DNA of 5,331 bases, from NCBI GenBank assembly GCA_002423435.1, contig DIWE01000034.1:1-5331 (forward strand). Reading direction: 5' to 3'. The translations under genes and the position numbers were made by a program. This document shows, piece after piece, positions 1 through 4,808 of this stretch. Below the pieces are notes generated by a model. The model was not told the origin of the DNA. It saw nothing but the letters and a program-made list of their open reading frames with translations, and made no database searches. This DNA comes from Clostridiales bacterium UBA6114 (GTDB lineage Bacteria; Bacillota; Clostridia; Oscillospirales; Butyricicoccaceae). The stretch's first letter is position 1. Each line of letters starts with the position of its first letter.

Positions 1-363
1 AAAGGAAAAGCCGGTGCCGCCGCCGCTTTTGTGGATCAGCGCCGCCTGCTTGATCGCCTCAAAGATCGCCTCCATCGAATCCTCCACCGGAAGCACAAAG
101 CAGGCTGAAAGCTGCCCGAGCGGCCTTCCCGCGTTCATCAGCGTCGGCGAATTCGGCAGAAACTCAAGATTCGTCATCACGTCGTAAAATTCTTCCCGGA
201 CTTTATCCGTATCCGCCTGCGGATCGTACAGCCGGTCCGACGCCGCGATCGCGGAGGCGACCCTATTAAACAGGCCCTCCACCGTTTCCACCGCAACTCC
301 CTGATCGTTCTTTTCCAGATAACGCTTTTCCAAAACCACCCGTGCGTTTTCGCTGATATTCAT
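1..363 (-). CDS. nrdJ: Class II (adenosylcobalamin-dependent) ribonucleotide reductase, N-terminal part
   Basis: This gene encodes the catalytic subunit that reduces ribonucleotides to deoxyribonucleotides using adenosylcobalamin as radical source, a cytosolic step of dNTP supply that works with or without oxygen. Only residues 1-121 are present; the gene runs off the left edge and family members are usually about 700-850 residues long. The visible part starts directly with the reductase N-terminal region (ETVEGLFNRVA at about 26-36) with no ATP-cone in front. It then shows the family signature FLPNSPTLMNAG (68-79), LGQLSACFVLPVEDSM (82-98) and IHKSGGGTGFSF (110-121). By family alignment Cys88 should be one of the redox cysteines of the active site, and the Ser/Gly-rich loop belongs to the substrate pocket. 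The ATG at 363-361 is chosen because GGAGGA (376-371) lies 7 nt upstream. Two NrdR boxes cover its promoter. No cobalamin riboswitch is visible in the short leader. Confidence 0.95.
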   Translation of the reverse strand, partial: MNISENARVVLEKRYLEKNDQGVAVETVEGLFNRVASAIAASDRLYDPQADTDKVREEFYDVMTNLEFLPNSPTLMNAGRPLGQLSACFVLPVEDSMEAIFEAIKQAALIHKSGGGTGFSF

Positions 364-400
364 TTTTTCTTCCTCCGCATGCTGCAATTTATGTAATAAA

Positions 401-419
401 GGGCATTCTCACAATGCCC
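401..419 (-). other. Small hairpin in the nrdJ leader
   Basis: A perfect 7-bp inverted repeat (gggcatt / aatgccc) with a 5-nt loop lies between the predicted nrdJ transcription start (about 433) and the ribosome site. On the minus strand it is followed by TTTATTA, which is too short a T-run for a convincing terminator. It may be a leader stem-loop affecting mRNA stability or mild attenuation; the role is inference. Confidence 0.45.
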
Positions 420-430
420 GGTCGATAACC

Positions 431-446
431 GTACCATATATTGTAG
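431..446 (-). promoter_or_regulatory. NrdR box, promoter-proximal
   Basis: The core CCATATATTG (434-443) matches the NrdR consensus CWATATATWG at all but one position. NrdR is the zinc-finger/ATP-cone repressor that senses dATP and controls ribonucleotide reductase genes in most bacteria. This box covers the -10 element of the nrdJ promoter, so binding would block RNA polymerase. It pairs with a second box 32 bp away, about three helical turns, the usual NrdR arrangement. Confidence 0.85.
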
Positions 447-468
447 GTTCTTTTTGCATGGATGTCAA
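440..468 (-). promoter_or_regulatory. nrdJ promoter
   Basis: On the minus strand TTGACA (468-463) is followed after exactly 17 bp by TACAAT (445-440). This is a perfect -35 and a 5/6 -10 for the vegetative sigma factor. The expected start is near 433, giving a leader of about 70 nt. Both hexamers are embedded in NrdR boxes. Confidence 0.85.
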
Positions 469-478
469 TATATTGTAA
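463..478 (-). promoter_or_regulatory. NrdR box, promoter-distal
   Basis: The core CAATATATTG (466-475) is a perfect match to CWATATATWG and is itself a perfect palindrome. It overlaps the -35 hexamer of the nrdJ promoter. With the proximal box it forms the tandem operator on which NrdR cooperatively represses ribonucleotide reductase genes when dATP is abundant. Confidence 0.9.
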
Positions 479-550
479 TCCAATCTCCGATTAAAATATC
501 CCCACTGAAAAAAGCCGGAAATTGTTATCAGAAACTTTACACAAATTTGA

Positions 551-578
551 TTGTTTTTTCATATACTGCGGTTATAAT
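551..578 (+). promoter_or_regulatory. Promoter of the 32-residue ORF unit
   Basis: TTGTTT (551-556), a 16-bp spacer and a perfect TATAAT (573-578) form a sigma-A-type promoter, with AT-rich sequence upstream. The expected start is near 585, about 28 nt before the ATG of the small ORF. It points away from the nrdJ promoter. Confidence 0.75.
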
Positions 579-612
579 AGGTTTGTAATTTCATATAGAA
601 AGGAGTGGGGCC

Positions 613-711
613 ATGTACCATCGCTACGACTTTTCGCATCTACCGGAAAGCAGTTCCGACATCGACGACCTGATCTTTTGCGACGAGACCGATCCAAAGA
701 GCGAGCGCTAA
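613..711 (+). CDS. Small acidic protein of 32 residues, family unknown
   Basis: I do not recognise this protein. It begins MYHRYDFSHLPESSSDIDDL and ends CDETDPKSER. It is acidic (nine Asp/Glu against three Lys/Arg) and has one cysteine (residue 23) in the short stretch DDLIFCDE. It has no membrane segment or signal peptide. Support for real translation comes from several sources: AAAGGAGTG at 599-607 with AGGAG 7 nt before the ATG; 22 of 31 non-start codons ending in G or C, like the neighbouring genes and unlike the AT-rich surroundings; and placement 35 bp after a TATAAT promoter and 22 bp before a hairpin terminator. It therefore seems to be the only gene of a roughly 180-nt transcript. 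It could be a small regulatory or partner protein, or a short coding part of a dual-function RNA. No function is proposed. Confidence 0.65.
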   Translation: MYHRYDFSHLPESSSDIDDLIFCDETDPKSER

Positions 712-733
712 AATCAAAGATCAAAGGAAGTGG

Positions 734-763
734 GACGGGAATCACCCGTCGTTTTTCTTTTTA
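734..763 (+). terminator. Rho-independent terminator after the 32-residue ORF
   Basis: A perfect 6-bp stem (gacggg 734-739 with cccgtc 745-750) and a 5-nt loop are followed by GTTTTTCTTTTT. It lies 22 bp after the stop codon and would end the small transcript. Confidence 0.85.
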
Positions 764-809
764 TAATACATTTTACGTCGGAACACATCACTTCCGGAAA
801 GTTTTTTGC

Positions 810-885
810 AAAACGCCCGACTGAAAAAACACAATGTGCCAAAAGCGCCGGCACATTGTGTTTTTTGCTTGAAAGCGGGCGTTTT
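810..885. repeat. Nested 76-bp palindrome containing a bidirectional terminator
   Basis: The inner arms, 824-840 and 850-866, are perfect 17-bp inverted repeats (aaaaaacacaatgtgcc and its complement) around a 9-nt loop. They start with six A and end with six T, so either strand gives a hairpin with a U-run. The outer arms, aaaacgcccg (810-819) and cgggcgtttt (876-885), pair perfectly over 10 bp outside a small asymmetric internal loop (4 and 9 nt). On the plus strand it would stop read-through from the small upstream unit. No minus-strand transcript needing it is apparent. The outer 3' arm lies in the spacer of the transporter promoter. Confidence 0.8.
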
Positions 886-897
886 TTCGTCTACAAT
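869..897 (+). promoter_or_regulatory. Promoter of the CHR transporter operon
   Basis: TTGAAA (869-874), exactly 17 bp, then TACAAT (892-897) make a near-consensus sigma-A-type promoter. The expected start is near 904, giving a leader of about 40 nt. The -35 begins two bases after the inner terminator hairpin, and the 17-bp spacer contains the outer 3' arm of the nested palindrome. Confidence 0.75.
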
Positions 898-943
898 GCA
901 TGTTATACGGAAAAATAAAATGTTGTTTTGATAAAGGTGCCTT

Positions 944-1486
944 ATGAAAGAGCTTGCCATTCTTTTCACAATCTTTGTGCGCGTCGGCCTCTTTACCTTC
1001 GGCGGAGGCTATGCAATGCTGCCTTTGATGCAGAAAGAGCTCTGTTTAAAGCGAAGCTGGGCCACAGAGGAAGAAATCATCTATTATTACGCTGTCGGGC
1101 AATGCACCCCGGGTGTCATGGCGGTCAATGTAGCGGCTTTTATCGGACATAAGCGAAAGGGAGTATCGGGCGCCTGCGCCGCCGTGCTGGGGCTGATCCT
1201 TCCGTCTCTTGTTATCATTCCCCTGATCGCGGCGCTGATTAAGAATTTTTCGGAGCTCGAGGTTGTGCGCCACGCGTTTGCCGGTATCCGCGTCGCCGTA
1301 TGCGCGCTTTTAATCGACGCCATTATCCGCTTTTTCAAGGGAGGGGACAACGACGCGTTCGGGATCGCGCTTTTTGGTATCGCGCTCGCCTGCTCCCTCT
1401 TCTTAAATGCCACCCCCGTCGTCCTCGTCATCGCGTCGGGTATTGCCGGAGTCATTTATAAAACGGTCCGGAGGAGCAGGAAATGA
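944..1486 (+). CDS. CHR-family (chromate transporter-like) membrane protein, first half of a pair
   Basis: This 180-residue integral membrane protein is a short-chain member of the CHR (ChrA) ion transporter family. Family members of this length are single-domain and normally work as a pair of homologous subunits, taking the place of one double-length ChrA of about 400 residues. It shows the N-terminal signature GLFTFGGGYAMLPLM (15-29), then GQCTPGVMAVNVAAFIGHKRKG (starts at 52; Pro56-Gly57 conserved), a long hydrophobic block (76-98), the GIRVAV motif (114-119) and C-terminal hydrophobic helices (138-171) with a basic tail. The start ATG has AAAGGTG 4 nt upstream and follows its own promoter. 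The stop overlaps the start of the second subunit (ATGA). Characterised relatives export chromate; the substrate here is not shown by the sequence. Bacillus subtilis YwrA/YwrB is the type of pair it resembles. Confidence 0.9.
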   Translation: MKELAILFTIFVRVGLFTFGGGYAMLPLMQKELCLKRSWATEEEIIYYYAVGQCTPGVMAVNVAAFIGHKRKGVSGACAAVLGLILPSLVIIPLIAALIKNFSELEVVRHAFAGIRVAVCALLIDAIIRFFKGGDNDAFGIALFGIALACSLFLNATPVVLVIASGIAGVIYKTVRRSRK

Positions 1487-2049
1487 AATTTTTTCTTTTA
1501 CTTTTCCTCGAATTTCTTAAAATGGGCCTGTTTACGGTCGGCGGCGGGCTCGCAACCCTGCCCTTTCTTTACGACATTGCCGGGAAATACCACTGGTGGA
1601 GCGCCGAGCTCATCCCCGACATGCTCGCCGTAGCCCAGTCCACCCCCGGGGCGGTCGGGGTCAATTTAATCGCGTTCGCCGGCTTCAGCGCGGGCGGCGT
1701 GCCCGGCGCCGTCATTGCGGCGATAGGGCTTGTCGTCCCGCCGACGGTCATCGTGATCATCGTCGCGCGTTTTTTGGATAAGTTCAAGGAAAATTTCTAT
1801 GTCGACTCGGTCTTTTACGGCCTTCGGCCGGCCGCCTGCGCGATGATCTGCTCGGCGACCTTCGAGGTGATCCGGGTCACTCTGATCAATTTCGAGCGAT
1901 TTCATCTGACGGGGAGTATTTTATCCCTTTTCGAATGGAAATCGCTGTCATTTTTTGTGATCATTTATTTTTTAATGGCCAAATTCAAAAAAAATCCGAT
2001 TTTCTACATAGTCGGCGCGGCAATTGTCGGGATTCTCTTAAAATTCTGA
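1483..2049 (+). CDS. CHR-family (chromate transporter-like) membrane protein, second half of a pair
   Basis: This 188-residue second CHR subunit is clearly homologous to the preceding protein. It carries GLFTVGGGLATLPFL (15-29), AQSTPGAVGVNLIAF (51-65), GGVPGAVIAAIGLVVPP (71-87) and GLRPAACAMI (113-122), and ends in a hydrophobic helix (about 172-186). The two copies probably assemble with opposite membrane orientation into one transporter, as proposed for short-chain CHR pairs. Translation is coupled: its ATG overlaps the previous TGA by four bases, and its ribosome site GGAGGAG (1470-1476) lies inside the last codons of the first gene, 6 nt before the start. A strong terminator begins two bases after the stop codon. 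Chromate export is the family's known activity, but another anion may be the natural substrate in an anaerobe. Confidence 0.9.
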   Translation: MKFFLLLFLEFLKMGLFTVGGGLATLPFLYDIAGKYHWWSAELIPDMLAVAQSTPGAVGVNLIAFAGFSAGGVPGAVIAAIGLVVPPTVIVIIVARFLDKFKENFYVDSVFYGLRPAACAMICSATFEVIRVTLINFERFHLTGSILSLFEWKSLSFFVIIYFLMAKFKKNPIFYIVGAAIVGILLKF

Positions 2050-2050
2050 T

Positions 2051-2108
2051 CGAATAAAGAAAGCCAGGATCATGCGTTTTGGCGCATGGTCCTGGCTTTC
2101 TTTATTCG
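2051..2108. terminator. Bidirectional terminator between CHR operon and ung
   Basis: Arms 2051-2076 and 2083-2108 are complementary over 26 bp with a single mismatch (t2070 against g2089, a U-G wobble in RNA) around a 6-nt loop, TTTTGG. The GC-rich core (AGCCAGGATCATGCG side) is flanked by A-rich then T-rich runs, so each strand yields a hairpin followed by TTTCTTTATT. It serves both convergent units. The ung stop codon (2104-2102) and its last sense codon lie inside the stem. Confidence 0.9.
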
Positions 2109-2809
2109 ACCCCCGTCCATGAAACAAGGTCTTTTGTCTCGTAAAAACAGGGGTTTTTCAGGAAATCATCCTCGCTCTTCCCGCCGCAGAGCATCGGGTG
2201 CCTCGACACATACCGCCTCCCGGTCACATTATGCGCCGCCCTTTCGGCGTTTTTGCCCCATAAAAACCAGCATAGCTCCGGCTTTTCCTCCGTCACGTAT
2301 CGGATCAGCCTTTCCGAAAAGGGCTGCCAGAGCCTCATGTGGGACATCGGCTCCCCCGCCCGGCAGCTGAGCGAGGAATTTAGGAGCAGCACGCCCTGCC
2401 GCTCCCAGGAGGAAAACAGGCGGTCGGGCGGGAGTATCCCAAAGGAGCCGTCCTTTATTTTTTCCTTAAGCCCGGTCCAGCCGATACACTCCCCTGAATA
2501 CGCCGCGTAGATGAGCCGCAGGATGTTTTTGAGCGAGCTCTGGGGAAACGGGTCTAAGAAGCTTTTTAGCCCGCCCACCTCAAACGCGCGGCCGGTGGCG
2601 GTGCCCTTTTGCGGATAAGGGTCCTGGCCGAGGATCACGACCTTTGCCGCCGCCAGATCGGTGCGGGCAAAACGCAATATAAGCCCAGGCTCGGGGCACA
2701 GCTCGTCCGAAGCGATTTTTTTGCCGATTTCCTCCAAAAACCCCGCTTCCGATTCGACAAACGGCGCCCAAGACCTGTCGATTCCGCTCATATCAAATCC
2801 GTTTGCCAT
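2102..2809 (-). CDS. ung: Uracil-DNA glycosylase, family 1-like
   Basis: This 235-residue cytosolic repair enzyme cuts uracil from DNA and so starts base excision repair after cytosine deamination or dUMP incorporation. The family 1 water-activating motif is present as VILGQDPYPQKGTATGRAF (58-76), with Asp63 the expected catalytic base and Tyr65 the thymine-excluding residue. Phe76 lies in the uracil-stacking position. LLLNSSLSCRAGEPMSH (141-157) carries the uracil-recognising Asn144. FLWGKNAE (182-189) precedes the catalytic loop, where His204 is followed by PMLCGG instead of the usual PSPLS. Length is normal. The ATG at 2809 is preceded by AAAGGGGG about 9 nt upstream; Met7 is a weaker alternative start. 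Despite the altered loop the remaining active-site residues support an active enzyme. A divergent subgroup with altered substrate preference is possible. It is probably a single-gene unit ending in the shared terminator. Confidence 0.92.
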   Translation of the reverse strand: MANGFDMSGIDRSWAPFVESEAGFLEEIGKKIASDELCPEPGLILRFARTDLAAAKVVILGQDPYPQKGTATGRAFEVGGLKSFLDPFPQSSLKNILRLIYAAYSGECIGWTGLKEKIKDGSFGILPPDRLFSSWERQGVLLLNSSLSCRAGEPMSHMRLWQPFSERLIRYVTEEKPELCWFLWGKNAERAAHNVTGRRYVSRHPMLCGGKSEDDFLKNPCFYETKDLVSWTGVE

Positions 2810-2832
2810 CTCCGCCCGCCCCCTTTGTAAAG

Positions 2833-2842
2833 GTAATATTAC
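2833..2842. repeat. Perfect 10-bp palindrome GTAATATTAC upstream of ung
   Basis: The palindrome lies 23 bp before the ung start. On the minus strand it contains TAATAT (2841-2836), a possible -10, although no good -35 is found 16-18 bp further up. It may be part of a weak promoter or an operator. The rest of the 2810-3065 gap is AT-rich and shows no gene or strong terminator. Confidence 0.3.
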
Positions 2843-3065
2843 TGATTGTTTACTCAGATTTTACATTTTGTCGGACTGCCCCGAAATAATCCAAAAAGTA
2901 ACCCCGAAAATTTATTTAAAAATCCTTTAATTCCAAAAGTTTTGCACATTTTCCACAGACTTTCCCACAGATGTTATGTCAATCGGATGCCGAAACAGCA
3001 TAAACTATACGTATTTTTTGTCATATTTTGTAAATTATGTTCAAAATAGGGCCGCGATTCTTCGT

Positions 3066-4598
3066 TTACCTTTGTCTTTTGCCGTCGAGGCTCCGGTATT
3101 GCACCGCCTCGGCGATATGGGAAGCCCCGATCTCGGATTCCCCAGCGAGGTCGGCGATCGTACGGGCGACCTTCAGGACCCGGTCATAGGAGCGCGCCGT
3201 CAGACAGAGCGCGTCGAACGCGTCCTTCATTAGCGTGGCGCTCTCCGGGTCGAGCCTGCAATGCTCCCTCAGCATCTGCGGGGTCATGTGGGCGTTACAG
3301 GTCACGCCGCTTTTTTCGTAACGCACGGTCTGTATTTTCCGCGCGCGGTCGACGCGCGCCTTTATGGCCTCCGACCGCTCCGCCGGGACGCGGGCGCGCA
3401 GCTCCTCGAATTTAAGCGACGGCACCTCGATATGCATATCGATCCGGTCTAAAAGCGGGCCAGAAACCCTTCCGGTATAAGCTTCGACCGATTCGGCGCT
3501 GCAGCGGCACCTGCCCGACGGATGGCCGTACCATCCGCATTTGCAGGGATTCATCGCGCAGATCAGCATAAACCGGCTCGGATAGGTATAGGTCCCGGCG
3601 ACGCGGGTAATCGTGACGGCGCCGTCCTCAAGCGGCTGGCGCAAAACCTCGAGCGCGTCGCGCCTAAACTCGGGAAGCTCGTCCAAGAACAAAACGCCGT
3701 TGTGCGAAAGCGAAATTTCCCCCGGCCGGGGCACGCGTCCCGACCCGCCGCCCGAAAGCCCGACCGCCGAAACGGTGTTGTGGGGCGAGCGAAACGGCCT
3801 TCTCGTCACAAGCGGGGTGTCCGGGCGCAATATCCCCGCGACCGAGTGGATCTTGGTCACCTCGAGGGACTCCTCAAACGTGAGCTCCGGCAGGATGGAC
3901 GGAATGCGCCTCGCGAGCATGCTTTTGCCCGATCCCGGCGGACCGATCAGCAAAACGTTATGCCCGCCCGCGGCCGCGATTTCGAGCGCGCGCTTTACGT
4001 TCTCCTGACCCATCACGTCGGCGAAATCGGGCGCGGCCGCCGTCTCCCGAACGTTCGGCCGGTAGGGGGGCGCCTGTTCGATCGGCTGCTGCCCCGTCAG
4101 ATGGGAAACGAGCTCCTTTACATGGCTTACGGGATAGACCGCGAGGTCTCCGGCGATCGACGCCTCCGCCGCGTTTTCGGCGGACACATACAGCGATCTT
4201 ACCCCGCCCTCCTTCGCGCAAAGCGCCATCGGCAGCATCCCCGAAACGGGCCGCAGCGCGCCGTCCAACGAGAGCTCCCCGATAAAGCAGGCGTCATCGG
4301 GAGGGAGCTTTAGCTGATTTGAGGCGCACAGGATGCCGATCAGCACGGGCAGATCGTAGATCGGCCCCTCCTTTTTCAGGTCGGCCGGCGCCAGATTGAC
4401 CGTGATGCGGCGCAGGGGGAATTCAAAGCCGCAGTTTTTGACCGCGGCGCGCACACGGTCGCGCGACTCCTTGACGGAGGCGTCCGGCAGCCCGACGATG
4501 TCGAAGGCGGGGAGTCCGCCCGACAAATCGCACTCGACAAGGACACTATACCCGTCTATTCCGAGAATACCCGCGGATCTTACCCGGGAAACCATCAT
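3066..4598 (-). CDS. comM: ComM/YifB-type Mg-chelatase-like AAA+ ATPase
   Basis: This 510-residue complete member of the YifB/ComM family has the usual length. Residues 1-165 form the N-terminal ChlI-like domain, with GLPDASVKESRDRVRAAVKN at 36-55 and FIGELSLDGALRPVSG at 105-120. The AAA+ core has Walker A GPPGSGKS (219-226), Walker B VLFLDELPEF (302-311), the family insertion with four cysteines (352, 354, 364, 366) after AMNPC, and the GPLLDRID segment (380-387) with the probable arginine finger Arg385. The C-terminal Mg-chelatase domain contains ARSYDRVLKVARTIADLAG (468-486), with the sensor-2 arginine at 473. In Vibrio and Haemophilus ComM is a hexameric helicase that drives branch migration during natural transformation. 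Firmicute homologues are less studied, and the role here is inferred. The start is one of two adjacent ATG codons after GGGTGGTGG; the second gives better spacing. No clear terminator follows the gene. Confidence 0.93.
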   Translation of the reverse strand: MMVSRVRSAGILGIDGYSVLVECDLSGGLPAFDIVGLPDASVKESRDRVRAAVKNCGFEFPLRRITVNLAPADLKKEGPIYDLPVLIGILCASNQLKLPPDDACFIGELSLDGALRPVSGMLPMALCAKEGGVRSLYVSAENAAEASIAGDLAVYPVSHVKELVSHLTGQQPIEQAPPYRPNVRETAAAPDFADVMGQENVKRALEIAAAGGHNVLLIGPPGSGKSMLARRIPSILPELTFEESLEVTKIHSVAGILRPDTPLVTRRPFRSPHNTVSAVGLSGGGSGRVPRPGEISLSHNGVLFLDELPEFRRDALEVLRQPLEDGAVTITRVAGTYTYPSRFMLICAMNPCKCGWYGHPSGRCRCSAESVEAYTGRVSGPLLDRIDMHIEVPSLKFEELRARVPAERSEAIKARVDRARKIQTVRYEKSGVTCNAHMTPQMLREHCRLDPESATLMKDAFDALCLTARSYDRVLKVARTIADLAGESEIGASHIAEAVQYRSLDGKRQR

Positions 4599-4634
4599 CC
4601 ACCACCCGTTTCCGGTTATATCACTAATATTTCT

Positions 4635-4663
4635 AATATAACTGATTTTCCGGCTTTTTACAA
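4635..4663 (-). promoter_or_regulatory. Probable comM promoter
   Basis: On the minus strand TTGTAA (4663-4658), a 17-bp spacer and TATATT (4640-4635) fit a sigma-A-type promoter, with four of six and five of six consensus bases. The expected start is near 4628, about 30 nt before the comM ATG. Confidence 0.55.
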
Positions 4664-4697
4664 TCTTTTGGGCAATGATACAATTTTGTCAAAAGAT
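4663..4697. repeat. Inverted repeat between divergent comM and PFOR promoters
   Basis: ATCTTTTG (4663-4670) and CAAAAGAT (4690-4697) are perfect 8-bp inverted repeats separated by 19 bp. They sit between the two outward-facing promoters, the left arm touching the comM -35. The spacing suits a dimeric regulator binding two half-sites, but an AT-rich chance match is possible. Confidence 0.3.
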
Positions 4698-4718
4698 CAA
4701 TTTTTCCCGTGTTTTCGG

Positions 4719-4747
4719 TTTACATAGGGGATGAATTCTGGTAAAAT
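4719..4747 (+). promoter_or_regulatory. Promoter of the PFOR gene
   Basis: TTTACA (4719-4724), exactly 17 bp and TAAAAT (4742-4747) form a strong promoter, helped by an extended -10 TGG (4739-4741). The expected start is near 4754, giving an AT-rich leader of about 55 nt. High expression would suit a central fermentation enzyme. Confidence 0.8.
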
Positions 4748-4808
4748 ATCATGGGTTGTATGCTTTTTGTACAATTTATATATAAATCAAGGAGGAACAT
4801 AAAAAAGC

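Noticed and set aside
364..480. Cobalamin riboswitch before the B12-dependent reductase
   Set aside because: The predicted leader is only about 70 nt and shows one small hairpin. There is no room for the roughly 200-nt cobalamin riboswitch and its B12-box was not seen.
522..824. 100-codon plus-strand ORF over the small unit
   Set aside because: It starts upstream of the predicted promoter, reads through a ribosome site and a terminator hairpin, and shows no coding-like composition.
3024..3048. Hairpin TATTTTG / CAAAATA as terminator of comM
   Set aside because: The stem is almost entirely A-T with an 11-nt loop and no T-run at a suitable place, so it would not be a stable intrinsic terminator.
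3522..4313. Long plus-strand ORF of 263 codons inside comM
   Set aside because: It is an antisense shadow of the GC-rich comM gene. Its translation is Arg/Pro-rich without family motifs, whereas the minus strand encodes a full, motif-complete ComM.
4684..4705. Rex (NADH-sensing repressor) operator before the PFOR gene
   Set aside because: TTGTCAAAAGATCAA resembles one half of a Rex site, but the second half does not match TTAACAA or TCACAA, so the palindrome fails.
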